Below, piece by piece: positions 57,449-64,000 of a DNA stretch of 64,000 nucleotides. How positions within the stretch are numbered: position 1 is the stretch's first letter; each line of letters opens with the position of its first letter. Source of the stretch: Streptomyces shenzhenensis (GTDB taxonomy: Bacteria; Actinomycetota; Actinomycetes; Streptomycetales; Streptomycetaceae); contig NZ_PENI01000029.1 in the NCBI RefSeq assembly GCF_003688995.1, positions 57,416 to 121,415 of the forward strand, given 5' to 3'. Both the position numbers and the translations under genes were made by a program. A model generated the notes under the pieces. The model was not told the DNA's origin and made no database searches. It saw only the letters and a program-made list of their open reading frames with translations.

Positions 57449-58754
57449 TCGGCACGTACTCAAACTGACAGCCGCGGTCACGGCCGTACAGGCCGCAGCG
57501 GTCCTCATGGCCACCCGCGCCTTCGCCGAGCCCACACCGTCGCCGTCCAGCGACGCCTGTGACCTGATCCACGGCCCCGCCAAGGACTACTGCGAACAAG
57601 GCAGCAACTCCGGTGGTTCCGGGTCGAGTAGCAAGCTCACCTCCACCCTCGACCCGCTCGCTTCGCTCGCCAAGGGCTGCGCCGACGCCGCGTCATGGAC
57701 CATCCGCAAACTCAGCGACGCGGTACAGCAGACGGCGAACGTCGACTTCACGAACGCCAAGTTCCTCCAGCAGTACGCGGTCGTCTTCGCCGCGTCCACC
57801 ATCCTCACCCTCCTCCTGTGGCTCCTCGCCGTCGCCAAGCGCGCGGTCCGCGGCGTCCCCCTCACCACCGCCCTGTCCGAAGCCATCGGCTTCCTCTGGC
57901 TCACCGTGCTGGCCTCCGCCTTCACCCCCCTGATCCTCTACACCGTCGTATCGGCCGCCGACGGCGTGACGGACGTCCTGGCGAAGACCACCGGCGACCA
58001 GACCGACACCTTCTTCGGCACCTTCGCCGGCGCCCTGGACAAGGGCAACGACATCGGCGGCGGCCCGATCATGCTGATCGTCGTCTCGCTCGTGTCCATC
58101 CTCGCCGCCGGCATCCTCTGGCTGGAACTGGTCATCCGCGCCGCCCTGCTCTACGTCGGCGCCCTCCTCGGCACCGTCGTCTACGCCGGCCTGGTCGACA
58201 AGAGCCTGTGGAGCCACGTACGCCGCTGGGCCGGCATCATGATCGCGGTCATCCTCATCAAACCGGTCATCGTCATCGTGCTCGGCCTGGCCGGCGCCCT
58301 GTCCTCGGGCGACGGCCCGGACGCGTTCTCCGCCGTCGTCTCCGGACTCGCCATCATCCTGCTCGCCATCTTCGCCAGCGCGATGATCTACCGCTTCGTC
58401 CCCGGCTTCGGCGACGAGATCGCCGCCGGCCGCAACAACCGCATCATGCAGGGCGCCGAGGGCAAGGCCGCCGCGGTCATCAGCTCCCCGGCCACCCTGG
58501 TCGCCCAGGGCATCAAGACGCACAGCGCCCGCGCCGACAACAACGGAGGCGGCGGCCAGTCGTCCTCCGCCGGCGCCCGCCCGGCCAACCCGGCCTCCGG
58601 CGGAGTCGCCGCGCACAGCACGCGCACCCCGGGCGGCGGCGGATCTGTCCCCTCCGCCGCACCCCCACCACGCTCCCCCAGCCCGGCGAAGACCCCGCAC
58701 GCCGGCAACACCCGCAACAGCAGCAGCAACCGCTCGGGAGGTGAAGGGCGTTGA
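57438..58754 (+). CDS. polytopic membrane protein, VirB6/TrbL-like (cmdD-type)
   Basis: A 438-residue protein. The signal peptide ends near AFAEP. A short extracytoplasmic segment with cysteines (DACDLIHGPAKDYCEQ) precedes six to seven transmembrane helices between about residues 115 and 325. A disordered Gly/Ser/Pro/Asn-rich cytoplasmic tail of about 100 residues closes the protein. VirB6/TrbL proteins form the inner-membrane channel base of type IV systems and share this layout. It starts at ATG 57438 inside the previous gene and ends overlapping the next start by four bases. Confidence 0.75.
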   Translation: MPVSRHVLKLTAAVTAVQAAAVLMATRAFAEPTPSPSSDACDLIHGPAKDYCEQGSNSGGSGSSSKLTSTLDPLASLAKGCADAASWTIRKLSDAVQQTANVDFTNAKFLQQYAVVFAASTILTLLLWLLAVAKRAVRGVPLTTALSEAIGFLWLTVLASAFTPLILYTVVSAADGVTDVLAKTTGDQTDTFFGTFAGALDKGNDIGGGPIMLIVVSLVSILAAGILWLELVIRAALLYVGALLGTVVYAGLVDKSLWSHVRRWAGIMIAVILIKPVIVIVLGLAGALSSGDGPDAFSAVVSGLAIILLAIFASAMIYRFVPGFGDEIAAGRNNRIMQGAEGKAAAVISSPATLVAQGIKTHSARADNNGGGGQSSSAGARPANPASGGVAAHSTRTPGGGGSVPSAAPPPRSPSPAKTPHAGNTRNSSSNRSGGEGR

Positions 58755-60310
58755 CGACCGAGTCCCACCTGTCCCATCCGGTCACGCCCCGCCGTACGTA
58801 TCTCATCGGCCGCGCCCGGCCGAACGCGGTCATCGGCCGCAACCGTGAGACCGGCGAGATCGCGCTCATCATCGGCGGCGCGTTCCTGGGCATGATGTGC
58901 GGACTCCTGGTCCCCGTCCTGTCCCTGCGGATCGTGCTGCTGACGGGCTTCCCCCTGCTCGCGCTCGCCGCGGTGTACGTGCCGTACAAACGCCGCACGT
59001 TCTACAAGTGGTTCGAGATCAACCGCAGCTTCAAGCGCACCTTGCGCCAGGGCACCGTCTACCGCTCCGGGGCCATGGAGGCGGGCACCCGCCTCGACGG
59101 CCGCGAGGTGGAGATCGGCCCGCCCCCCGGCATCGGACGGATCAGCTGGCTCGCCGCACCCTTCGGACCCGACGAGATCGCCGTGCTCCTGCACGCCGAC
59201 CGCAAGACCGTCACCGCCGCCATCGAGATCGAGGGCCCGGGCGTCGGACTGCGTGACTCCGAGGACCAGGAGGCCCTCGTCGACCGGTTCGGCACCCTGC
59301 TCAAGCACGTGGCCAACGGCGACGGCTTCGTCACCCGGCTGCAGATGCTCGCCCGCACCCTGCCCGCCGACCCGGACGCCCACGCCAAGGACATCGCCCA
59401 GCGCGGCGACGAGAAGGCCCCGCACTGGCTGGCCCGGTCGTACGAGCAGCTCCAGTCCATGGTGTCCACCAGCAGCGAGCAGCACCGCGCCTACCTCGTC
59501 GCCTGCATGCACTACTCCCGCGAACTGGCCGCCGAGGCACACGCCATGGCCCGCGCCGCCCGCCCCCAGGCCGGCCGCAAGCTGGACCGGGACTCCGGAC
59601 TCGCCGTCGTCATGGCCCGCGAACTGACCGACATCTGCTCCCGGTTGCAGGAGGCCGACATCCGGGTCCGCCAGCCGCTCGGTCAGGGCCGGCTCGCCTC
59701 CCTCGTCCACTCCATGTACGACCCGGACCACCCGATCGACCACATCCAGGCGATGACGCAACGGAACGCCTGGCCGGCCGAGCTGGACGCGATGGATCCC
59801 ACCTGCCTCAAGGCCAAGACCCGCGAGTCCACGACCCGCGAACCCTGGTGCCACGCCACCGCCTGGGTGAAGGAGTGGCCGATGACCCCGGTCGGCGTGA
59901 ACTTCCTGGCGCCGCTGCTCGTCCACACCCCGGACGTCATCCGCACCGTCGCGGTCACCATGGACCTCGAACCCACCGAGGTCGCCATCGAGCGCATGCT
60001 GACCGAGAAGACCAACGACGAGGCCGAGGCCAGCCGCGCCGCCAAGATGAACCGCACCGTCGACCCGCGCGACATCGCCGCCCACGGCCGCCTCGACCAG
60101 CGCGGCGAGGACCTGGCCAGCGGCGCCGCCGGGGTCAACCTGGTCGGCTACATCACCGTCTCCGCCCGTTCCCCCGAAGCCCTCGCCCGCGACAAGCGGA
60201 CCATCAGGGCCTCGGCCGGCAAGTCGTATCTGAAGCTGGAGTGGTGCGACCGCGAGCACCATCGCGCCTTCGTGAACACCCTCCCGTTCGCCACCGGTAT
60301 CCGAAGGTAG
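58751..60310 (+). CDS. SCO6880-family protein, VirB3/VirB4 N-terminal-like (cmdC-type)
   Basis: A 519-residue protein of the family annotated SCO6880 in actinobacterial conjugation loci. Two adjacent helices at about residues 35-78 (IALIIGGAFLGMMCGLLVPV, then LLTGFPLLALAAVYVPY) resemble VirB3/PrgI. A long soluble region with CagE/TrbE-like (VirB4 N-terminal) features follows, with no Walker motifs. It would complement the separate ATPase encoded next. The start is TTG 58751, overlapping the previous stop (TTGA), so translation is coupled. Anchored at the cytoplasmic membrane. Confidence 0.78.
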   Translation: MTTESHLSHPVTPRRTYLIGRARPNAVIGRNRETGEIALIIGGAFLGMMCGLLVPVLSLRIVLLTGFPLLALAAVYVPYKRRTFYKWFEINRSFKRTLRQGTVYRSGAMEAGTRLDGREVEIGPPPGIGRISWLAAPFGPDEIAVLLHADRKTVTAAIEIEGPGVGLRDSEDQEALVDRFGTLLKHVANGDGFVTRLQMLARTLPADPDAHAKDIAQRGDEKAPHWLARSYEQLQSMVSTSSEQHRAYLVACMHYSRELAAEAHAMARAARPQAGRKLDRDSGLAVVMARELTDICSRLQEADIRVRQPLGQGRLASLVHSMYDPDHPIDHIQAMTQRNAWPAELDAMDPTCLKAKTRESTTREPWCHATAWVKEWPMTPVGVNFLAPLLVHTPDVIRTVAVTMDLEPTEVAIERMLTEKTNDEAEASRAAKMNRTVDPRDIAAHGRLDQRGEDLASGAAGVNLVGYITVSARSPEALARDKRTIRASAGKSYLKLEWCDREHHRAFVNTLPFATGIRR

Positions 60311-60324
60311 GGGTTGATGCACTG

Positions 60325-61746
60325 ATGCGGGACCCGATGTCCGTCGTCACGGACGCCTTCACGTCCTTCCTGTTCGGGAAGGTCGAGACGACCCGACTCC
60401 CGGTGCGCACGTCCACGGGCCAGGCCCAGGCGGTCTATCTGCCGACCGCCGCACCGGGCCTGGGCGACTCCGGCGTCATCATCGGCCGCGAGGTGTACTC
60501 CGGGAAGGGCTACATCTACGACCCCTTCCAGCTGTACGGGCAGCAGCTGCCCGCCCCGCACTGGCTGGTCCTCGGCGAGTCGGGCAACGGCAAGTCGGCG
60601 CTGGAGAAGACCTACGTCCTGCGCCAACTGCGCTTCCGCGACCGCCAGGTCGTCGTCCTGGACGCCCAGGGCGAGGACGGCGTCGGCGAATGGAACCTCA
60701 TCGCGCAGGAGCTGGGGATAACGCCGATCCGGCTGGACCCGATGGCCGCCCTGGACCACGGCATCCGGCTCAACCCGCTCGACCCGTCGATCACCACGAC
60801 CGGCCAGCTCGCCCTGCTCCGCACGATCATCGAGGTCGCGATGGGACACGGCCTGGACGAGCGGTCCGGCTTCGCCCTCAAGGTCGCCCACGCATTCGTC
60901 AACGAGACGATCGTCGACCGCCAGCCGGTGCTGTCCGACATCGTCGAGCAACTCCGCCACCCCGAACCGGAGTCGGCGGAGGCGATGAACGTCGCCGTGG
61001 ACGACGTACGGGCCTGGGGCCTCGACGTGGCACTCGTCATCGACCGGCTGGTCGACGGCGACCTGCGCGGCATGTTCGACGGCCCCACGACGGTCGGCAT
61101 CGACCTGGACGCCCCTCTGATCGTCTTCGACCTGTCCCACATCGACCGCAACTCCATCGCCATGCCGATCCTGATGGCGATCGTCGGTGTGTGGCTGGAG
61201 CACACCTGGATCCGCCCCGACCGCAAGAAGCGCATCTTCCTGGTCGAAGAGGCCTGGCACATCATCAACAGCCCGTTCGTGGCGCAGCTGTTCCAGCGGC
61301 TGCTCAAGTTCGGGCGGCGGCTCGGCCTGTCCTTCGTCGCGGTCGTCCACCATCTGTCCGACGTCGTGGACGGTGCCGCCGCCAAGGAGGCCGCGGCGAT
61401 CCTGAAGATGGCGTCGACCCGCACCATCTACGCCCAGAAGGCCGACGAGGCCCGCGCGACCGGCCGGGTCCTCGGCCTGCCCCGCTGGGCCGTGGAGATC
61501 ATCCCGACCCTCACCCCCGGCATCGCGGTCTGGGACGTCAACGGCAACGTCCAGGTCGTCAAACACCTGGTGACCGAGACCGAACGTCCCCTGGTCTTCA
61601 CCGACCGGGCGATGACCGAGTCGTCCAGCGACCGCGCCGACGACGCGCTGCACGCCGCCGAACTGGAGGCGGAGCAGCGGGCGGCGGCCTTCATGGAACA
61701 GCACATCGCCGACCTGGACGGTTCGTCCGAGTCGACGGTGGCCTGA
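60325..61746 (+). CDS. VirB4/TraE-like ATPase (cmdB-type)
   Basis: A 473-residue ATPase. Walker A is in LVLGESGNGKSALEK (about residues 84-98), Walker B in KKRIFLVEEAWHII (about 300-313, with the EE pair). FGRRLGLSFVAVVHHLSD and a terminal arginine-rich segment of the VirB4/TrwK type follow. It probably drives substrate or pilin movement through the cluster's membrane proteins. No membrane segment, so peripheral. It starts at ATG 60325, 14 bases after the preceding gene. By position it corresponds to S. coelicolor cmdB, described as the ATP/GTP-binding member. Confidence 0.85.
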   Translation: MRDPMSVVTDAFTSFLFGKVETTRLPVRTSTGQAQAVYLPTAAPGLGDSGVIIGREVYSGKGYIYDPFQLYGQQLPAPHWLVLGESGNGKSALEKTYVLRQLRFRDRQVVVLDAQGEDGVGEWNLIAQELGITPIRLDPMAALDHGIRLNPLDPSITTTGQLALLRTIIEVAMGHGLDERSGFALKVAHAFVNETIVDRQPVLSDIVEQLRHPEPESAEAMNVAVDDVRAWGLDVALVIDRLVDGDLRGMFDGPTTVGIDLDAPLIVFDLSHIDRNSIAMPILMAIVGVWLEHTWIRPDRKKRIFLVEEAWHIINSPFVAQLFQRLLKFGRRLGLSFVAVVHHLSDVVDGAAAKEAAAILKMASTRTIYAQKADEARATGRVLGLPRWAVEIIPTLTPGIAVWDVNGNVQVVKHLVTETERPLVFTDRAMTESSSDRADDALHAAELEAEQRAAAFMEQHIADLDGSSESTVA

Positions 61747-61747
61747 G

Positions 61748-63286
61748 ATGAGCGCCGCAGAACGGGAGCGCCGCCGGGAGGGCCAGGGTGGCATCCCCGA
61801 CGGCCTGCTGCTGGGCATGCTCGCCTTCCTCCTCGGCATGACCGTGCTGGTGTGGACGGCCACGGGCCTCGCGGGCCTGTTCGCCCGCGGAGCCTGGCCG
61901 GCCGGCGTCACCTTCACCCGCACCCCGCTGGCGATACGGGACCTCATCGCCGAACCGCACGACATCCCCGGTGCCTGGCCGCACACACCCCCCGGGCAGC
62001 TGTCGGGGTACGGGCTGTTCTGGGGACTGTTCATCAGCCAGTTGATGGTGCTGTTCGTCCTGACCGTGTTCACGATCGGCACGGTGGCCCGCTGGCGGGT
62101 CGGCCGGGCCCGGCGCCGCTACGCGAAGCACACCACGGCCACGGCACCCGTCCCCGCCATGGCGGAACCCACACCGGAACGGACGCGGGAGCCGGCACCC
62201 GAACCGCCACGGGAACAGACACCGGAACGTGCGCCGGAACCGGCGCCCACCCGGCCGCTCGAACCCCGGCACGAGGTCCCCGAGCCCCGCAGCGAGCCCC
62301 AGCCCCAAGAGGCCACCGCCACCGACGGTGGACGGACCGGCGGCTGGGAGACCCCCCGCACCGAACGCGCCGTCCTGTACGCCGACCCCCCGACCCGCCA
62401 GGCCACCGCGGCCCAGGCGGTGCGCGACGCGGAAGGCCCGGTCCTGGTGGTCACGTCCAGCCCCGCCCTCTGGGCGGAGACAAAGGACGCCCGGGCCAAA
62501 CTCGGCCCCACCCACGTCTACGACCCCACCCACAGCTGCGACACCCCGGCCCGCCTCCACTGGCCGCCCACGACGGGCTGCGAGGACCAGCAGACGGCAC
62601 GGCATCGAGCCGCAGCCCTGCTCGCCCCGGTCAGGCCCACAGCCAAGCTGGACCAGGCCCTGGCGGACACCGCCGAGACGCTCCTGAGGAGCTGTCTGCA
62701 CGCGGCCGCCATCGACGGCCGCACCATCCGCCATGTCCACCGCTGGACCCAGGGCACCCAGGTCCAGGACGCGGTACGCATCCTCCGGACGAACCCCAAG
62801 GCCGCCCCCGGCGCCGCCGGTGAACTCGAGGCCGCCCTCACCGCGCACCCGGAACGCCGGGACATGGCCCAGGAGTTGACGAGCCGTGCACTCGCCGCGC
62901 TCTTCACGGTCAATATCCGTGAGGCCTGCACCCCGAACCGAAGTGACGCACTCGCCTTGGATTCCTTTGTCGCCGAAGGGGGCACCCTTTATGTGGTCGG
63001 TGAATCCATCGAGGACCCCAGGACCAACCCCGGCGCGATGCCCCTCCTGACGGCCCTCGTCTCAAGCGTGGTCGAGCGCGGCCGGCGCATGGCCGAACGG
63101 TCATCCTCCGGTCGGCTCGACCCACCACTGACCCTCGTCCTCGACGACATCGCGGCCGTGGCCCCGCTCCCCCAGCTCCCGGACCTCCTGGCCACCGGCA
63201 CGGCCCAGGGCCTGCCGACGCTGGCCCTCCTCCGCTCCCGCGAACAGGGCCGCGCCCGCTGGCCCCACCAGGAACTGCCCGTCTAG
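61748..63286 (+). CDS. VirD4/TraG-like membrane protein without Walker A (cmdA-type)
   Basis: A 512-residue protein. Two transmembrane helices (about residues 20-45 and 92-118) are followed by a long Pro/Glu-rich linker (about 135-195). A C-terminal domain resembles TraG/VirD4 coupling ATPases: AVLYADPPTRQATAAQAVRD; LALDSFVAEGGTLYVVGES; the Walker B-like LTLVLDDIAAVAPLPQLPDL. The P-loop is missing, where LVVTSSPALW stands in place of a GxxGxGKS/T motif, and the protein stops at REQGRARWPHQELPV, well short of the usual coupling-protein end. It is therefore either a non-hydrolysing subunit or a degenerate one. It starts at ATG 61748, one base after the ATPase stop codon. Confidence 0.75.
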   Translation: MSAAERERRREGQGGIPDGLLLGMLAFLLGMTVLVWTATGLAGLFARGAWPAGVTFTRTPLAIRDLIAEPHDIPGAWPHTPPGQLSGYGLFWGLFISQLMVLFVLTVFTIGTVARWRVGRARRRYAKHTTATAPVPAMAEPTPERTREPAPEPPREQTPERAPEPAPTRPLEPRHEVPEPRSEPQPQEATATDGGRTGGWETPRTERAVLYADPPTRQATAAQAVRDAEGPVLVVTSSPALWAETKDARAKLGPTHVYDPTHSCDTPARLHWPPTTGCEDQQTARHRAAALLAPVRPTAKLDQALADTAETLLRSCLHAAAIDGRTIRHVHRWTQGTQVQDAVRILRTNPKAAPGAAGELEAALTAHPERRDMAQELTSRALAALFTVNIREACTPNRSDALALDSFVAEGGTLYVVGESIEDPRTNPGAMPLLTALVSSVVERGRRMAERSSSGRLDPPLTLVLDDIAAVAPLPQLPDLLATGTAQGLPTLALLRSREQGRARWPHQELPV

Positions 63287-63295
63287 GACCCGCCG

Positions 63296-63772
63296 TCACC
63301 CGCGCTCGACGACCAGTTCCAGCTCCCGGCCCTCACCCTCGACGAGGGCCACAGTGACCCCGCTGGCCACGAAGCCCGCCTTGCGGTAAGCGCCCCGGGC
63401 CCGCCCGTTGTCCTCGTGCACGAGCAGCCGTACCCGCGAGGCCCCGTGCTGCCACGCCCACTCCAGGCCGACGGCGAACAGCGCCTCGATCAGCCCGCGC
63501 CCGCGATGCTCGGGCCTGACGAACACCCCGACGACATGGCCCTGCCGACGGTCCACCGAAAACCCGGCCCAGTCCGTGGTGCCGGCCTCCTCCACCAGCA
63601 CCGTCAGGGTCCCGGCCCACACCTCGTCCGGAGCCACGGCGACAAACTGCACCGCGCCCGCCCCGTCCGCGGACCGGGCGGCCCGCTCCTGCCAGAAGGT
63701 GTCCGGCCTGGCGGCGGCATCCTCGTACGTCTCCAGAAAGGCAAGCCGCGCATCTGTGCTCAGGCGGGCCAC
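63296..63772 (-). CDS. GNAT-family N-acetyltransferase
   Basis: A GNAT acetyltransferase of about 158 residues. The acetyl-CoA loop is in VVGVFVRPEHRGRGLIEALF, the following helix-strand is SRVRLLVHEDNGRARGAYRKAGF. Substrate unknown. The start is uncertain: GTG 63772 is preferred because the longer frame (to 63835) would run through the rRNA operon terminator. It converges on the cmd-type cluster, 9 bases after its stop, and follows the 5S rRNA gene on the same strand. Confidence 0.78.
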   Translation of the reverse strand: MARLSTDARLAFLETYEDAAARPDTFWQERAARSADGAGAVQFVAVAPDEVWAGTLTVLVEEAGTTDWAGFSVDRRQGHVVGVFVRPEHRGRGLIEALFAVGLEWAWQHGASRVRLLVHEDNGRARGAYRKAGFVASGVTVALVEGEGRELELVVERG

Positions 63773-63796
63773 GGTAATACTCGGGCCCCAAACGCA

Positions 63797-63825
63797 GAAA
63801 ACCCCCGTGTCCAAAGACACGGGGG
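63797..63825 (-). terminator. rRNA operon terminator
   Basis: In the minus direction CCCCCGTGTC, loop TTTG, GACACGGGGG is followed by TTTTC. The stem (63802-63825) is perfect and begins 16 bases after the 5S rRNA 3' end, a factor-independent terminator. Confidence 0.93.
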
Positions 63826-63840
63826 CTTCCCTCAATTTTT

Positions 63841-63959
63841 GTTCGGCGGTGTCCTACTCTCCCACAGGGTCACCCCTGCAGTACCATCGGCGCTGTAAGG
63901 CTTAGCTTCCGGGTTCGGAATGTAACCGGGCGTTTCCCTCACGCTATGACCACCGAAAC
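63841..63959 (-). rRNA. rrf: 5S ribosomal RNA
   Basis: On the minus strand the 119 bases start GTTTCGGTGGTCATAGCGTG and end GACACCGCCGAAC. They include the conserved GAAACGCCCGGTTACATTCC and CCGAACCCGGAAGCTAAGCC stretches of actinobacterial 5S rRNA. Termini GTTTCGGTGG and CCGCCGAAC pair as helix I. The remaining 41 bases to the window edge are the 23S-5S spacer; 23S and 16S lie outside, so the rRNA operon is read toward this window. Confidence 0.97.
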
Positions 63960-64000
63960 ACTACGAAACACACAACCGGGAAAACGGCTGTTCGTGGTTT

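Noticed and set aside
63773..63835. GNAT start at 63835
   Set aside because: It would place the N-terminus across the rRNA operon terminator hairpin.

Overview
The window is high-GC actinobacterial chromosome and reads as Streptomyces. It carries glnR, nur, rsiG, mshD, the devA/devB/devE developmental regulators, a ppk-CHAD-Nudix operon, a pst operon with PHO boxes, and a six-gene type IV secretion-like cluster. From memory this order matches, inverted, the core chromosome of S. coelicolor around SCO4126-SCO4194. The right edge is the 3' end of an rRNA operon (5S rRNA on the minus strand). No transposase, integrase, CRISPR array or tRNA was recognised.

Bases 1-7,700: the tail of a SigJ-like sigma factor, a HAD-fold protein, a tandem two-domain phosphotransferase, then the dev region. 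The dev region holds three GntR-type paralogues on the minus strand (the middle one devA, coupled to the HAD phosphatase devB) and two tiny homologous two-helix membrane proteins divergent from the regulators. Duplicated operator blocks keep an identical 78-bp offset. Bases 7,700-20,700 carry housekeeping genes: Eis-like acetyltransferase, RsiG (c-di-GMP-armed anti-sigma of WhiG), D-Tyr-tRNA deacylase, YgfZ, Nur, a nitrobindin-like barrel, a sulfurtransferase with DUF1416 partner and a leaderless leader peptide, MoaD, an alpha/beta hydrolase, GlnR and a LacI-type regulator.

Bases 20,700-35,300: a 192-bp tandem repeat multiplying an 11-bp-phased operator, a trypsin-like protease with a two-component system, an ABC exporter beside two paralogous 38-residue cationic peptides, a secreted 5'-nucleotidase, mycothiol synthase, a TetR/NAD(P)-binding pair and a YtrA-type GntR-ABC operon. 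Bases 35,300-47,800 form a phosphate island: ppk, CHAD and Nudix genes, then csoR, a DUF47/PhoU-like protein with the Pit permease, and pstSCAB reading leftward from a PHO-box promoter.

Bases 47,800-63,300: a Tat-type FAD oxidase, a nested 83-bp/21-bp repeat tract, PAP2 phosphatase, a bifunctional transglycosylase/NlpC-P60 wall hydrolase, a secreted trypsin-like protease and a patch of decay (an SDR remnant and an S53-type protease remnant) around an SDR/TetR pair. Then comes the cmd-type cluster: candidate VirB2-, VirB8-, VirB6-, VirB3/4-, VirB4- and VirD4-like membrane and ATPase proteins, with no relaxase. The strongest leads for unexplained biology are the 38-residue peptide/ABC exporter locus, the relaxase-free secretion-like cluster, the triplicated dev modules with their micro-membrane proteins, and the operator-multiplying 192-bp repeat.
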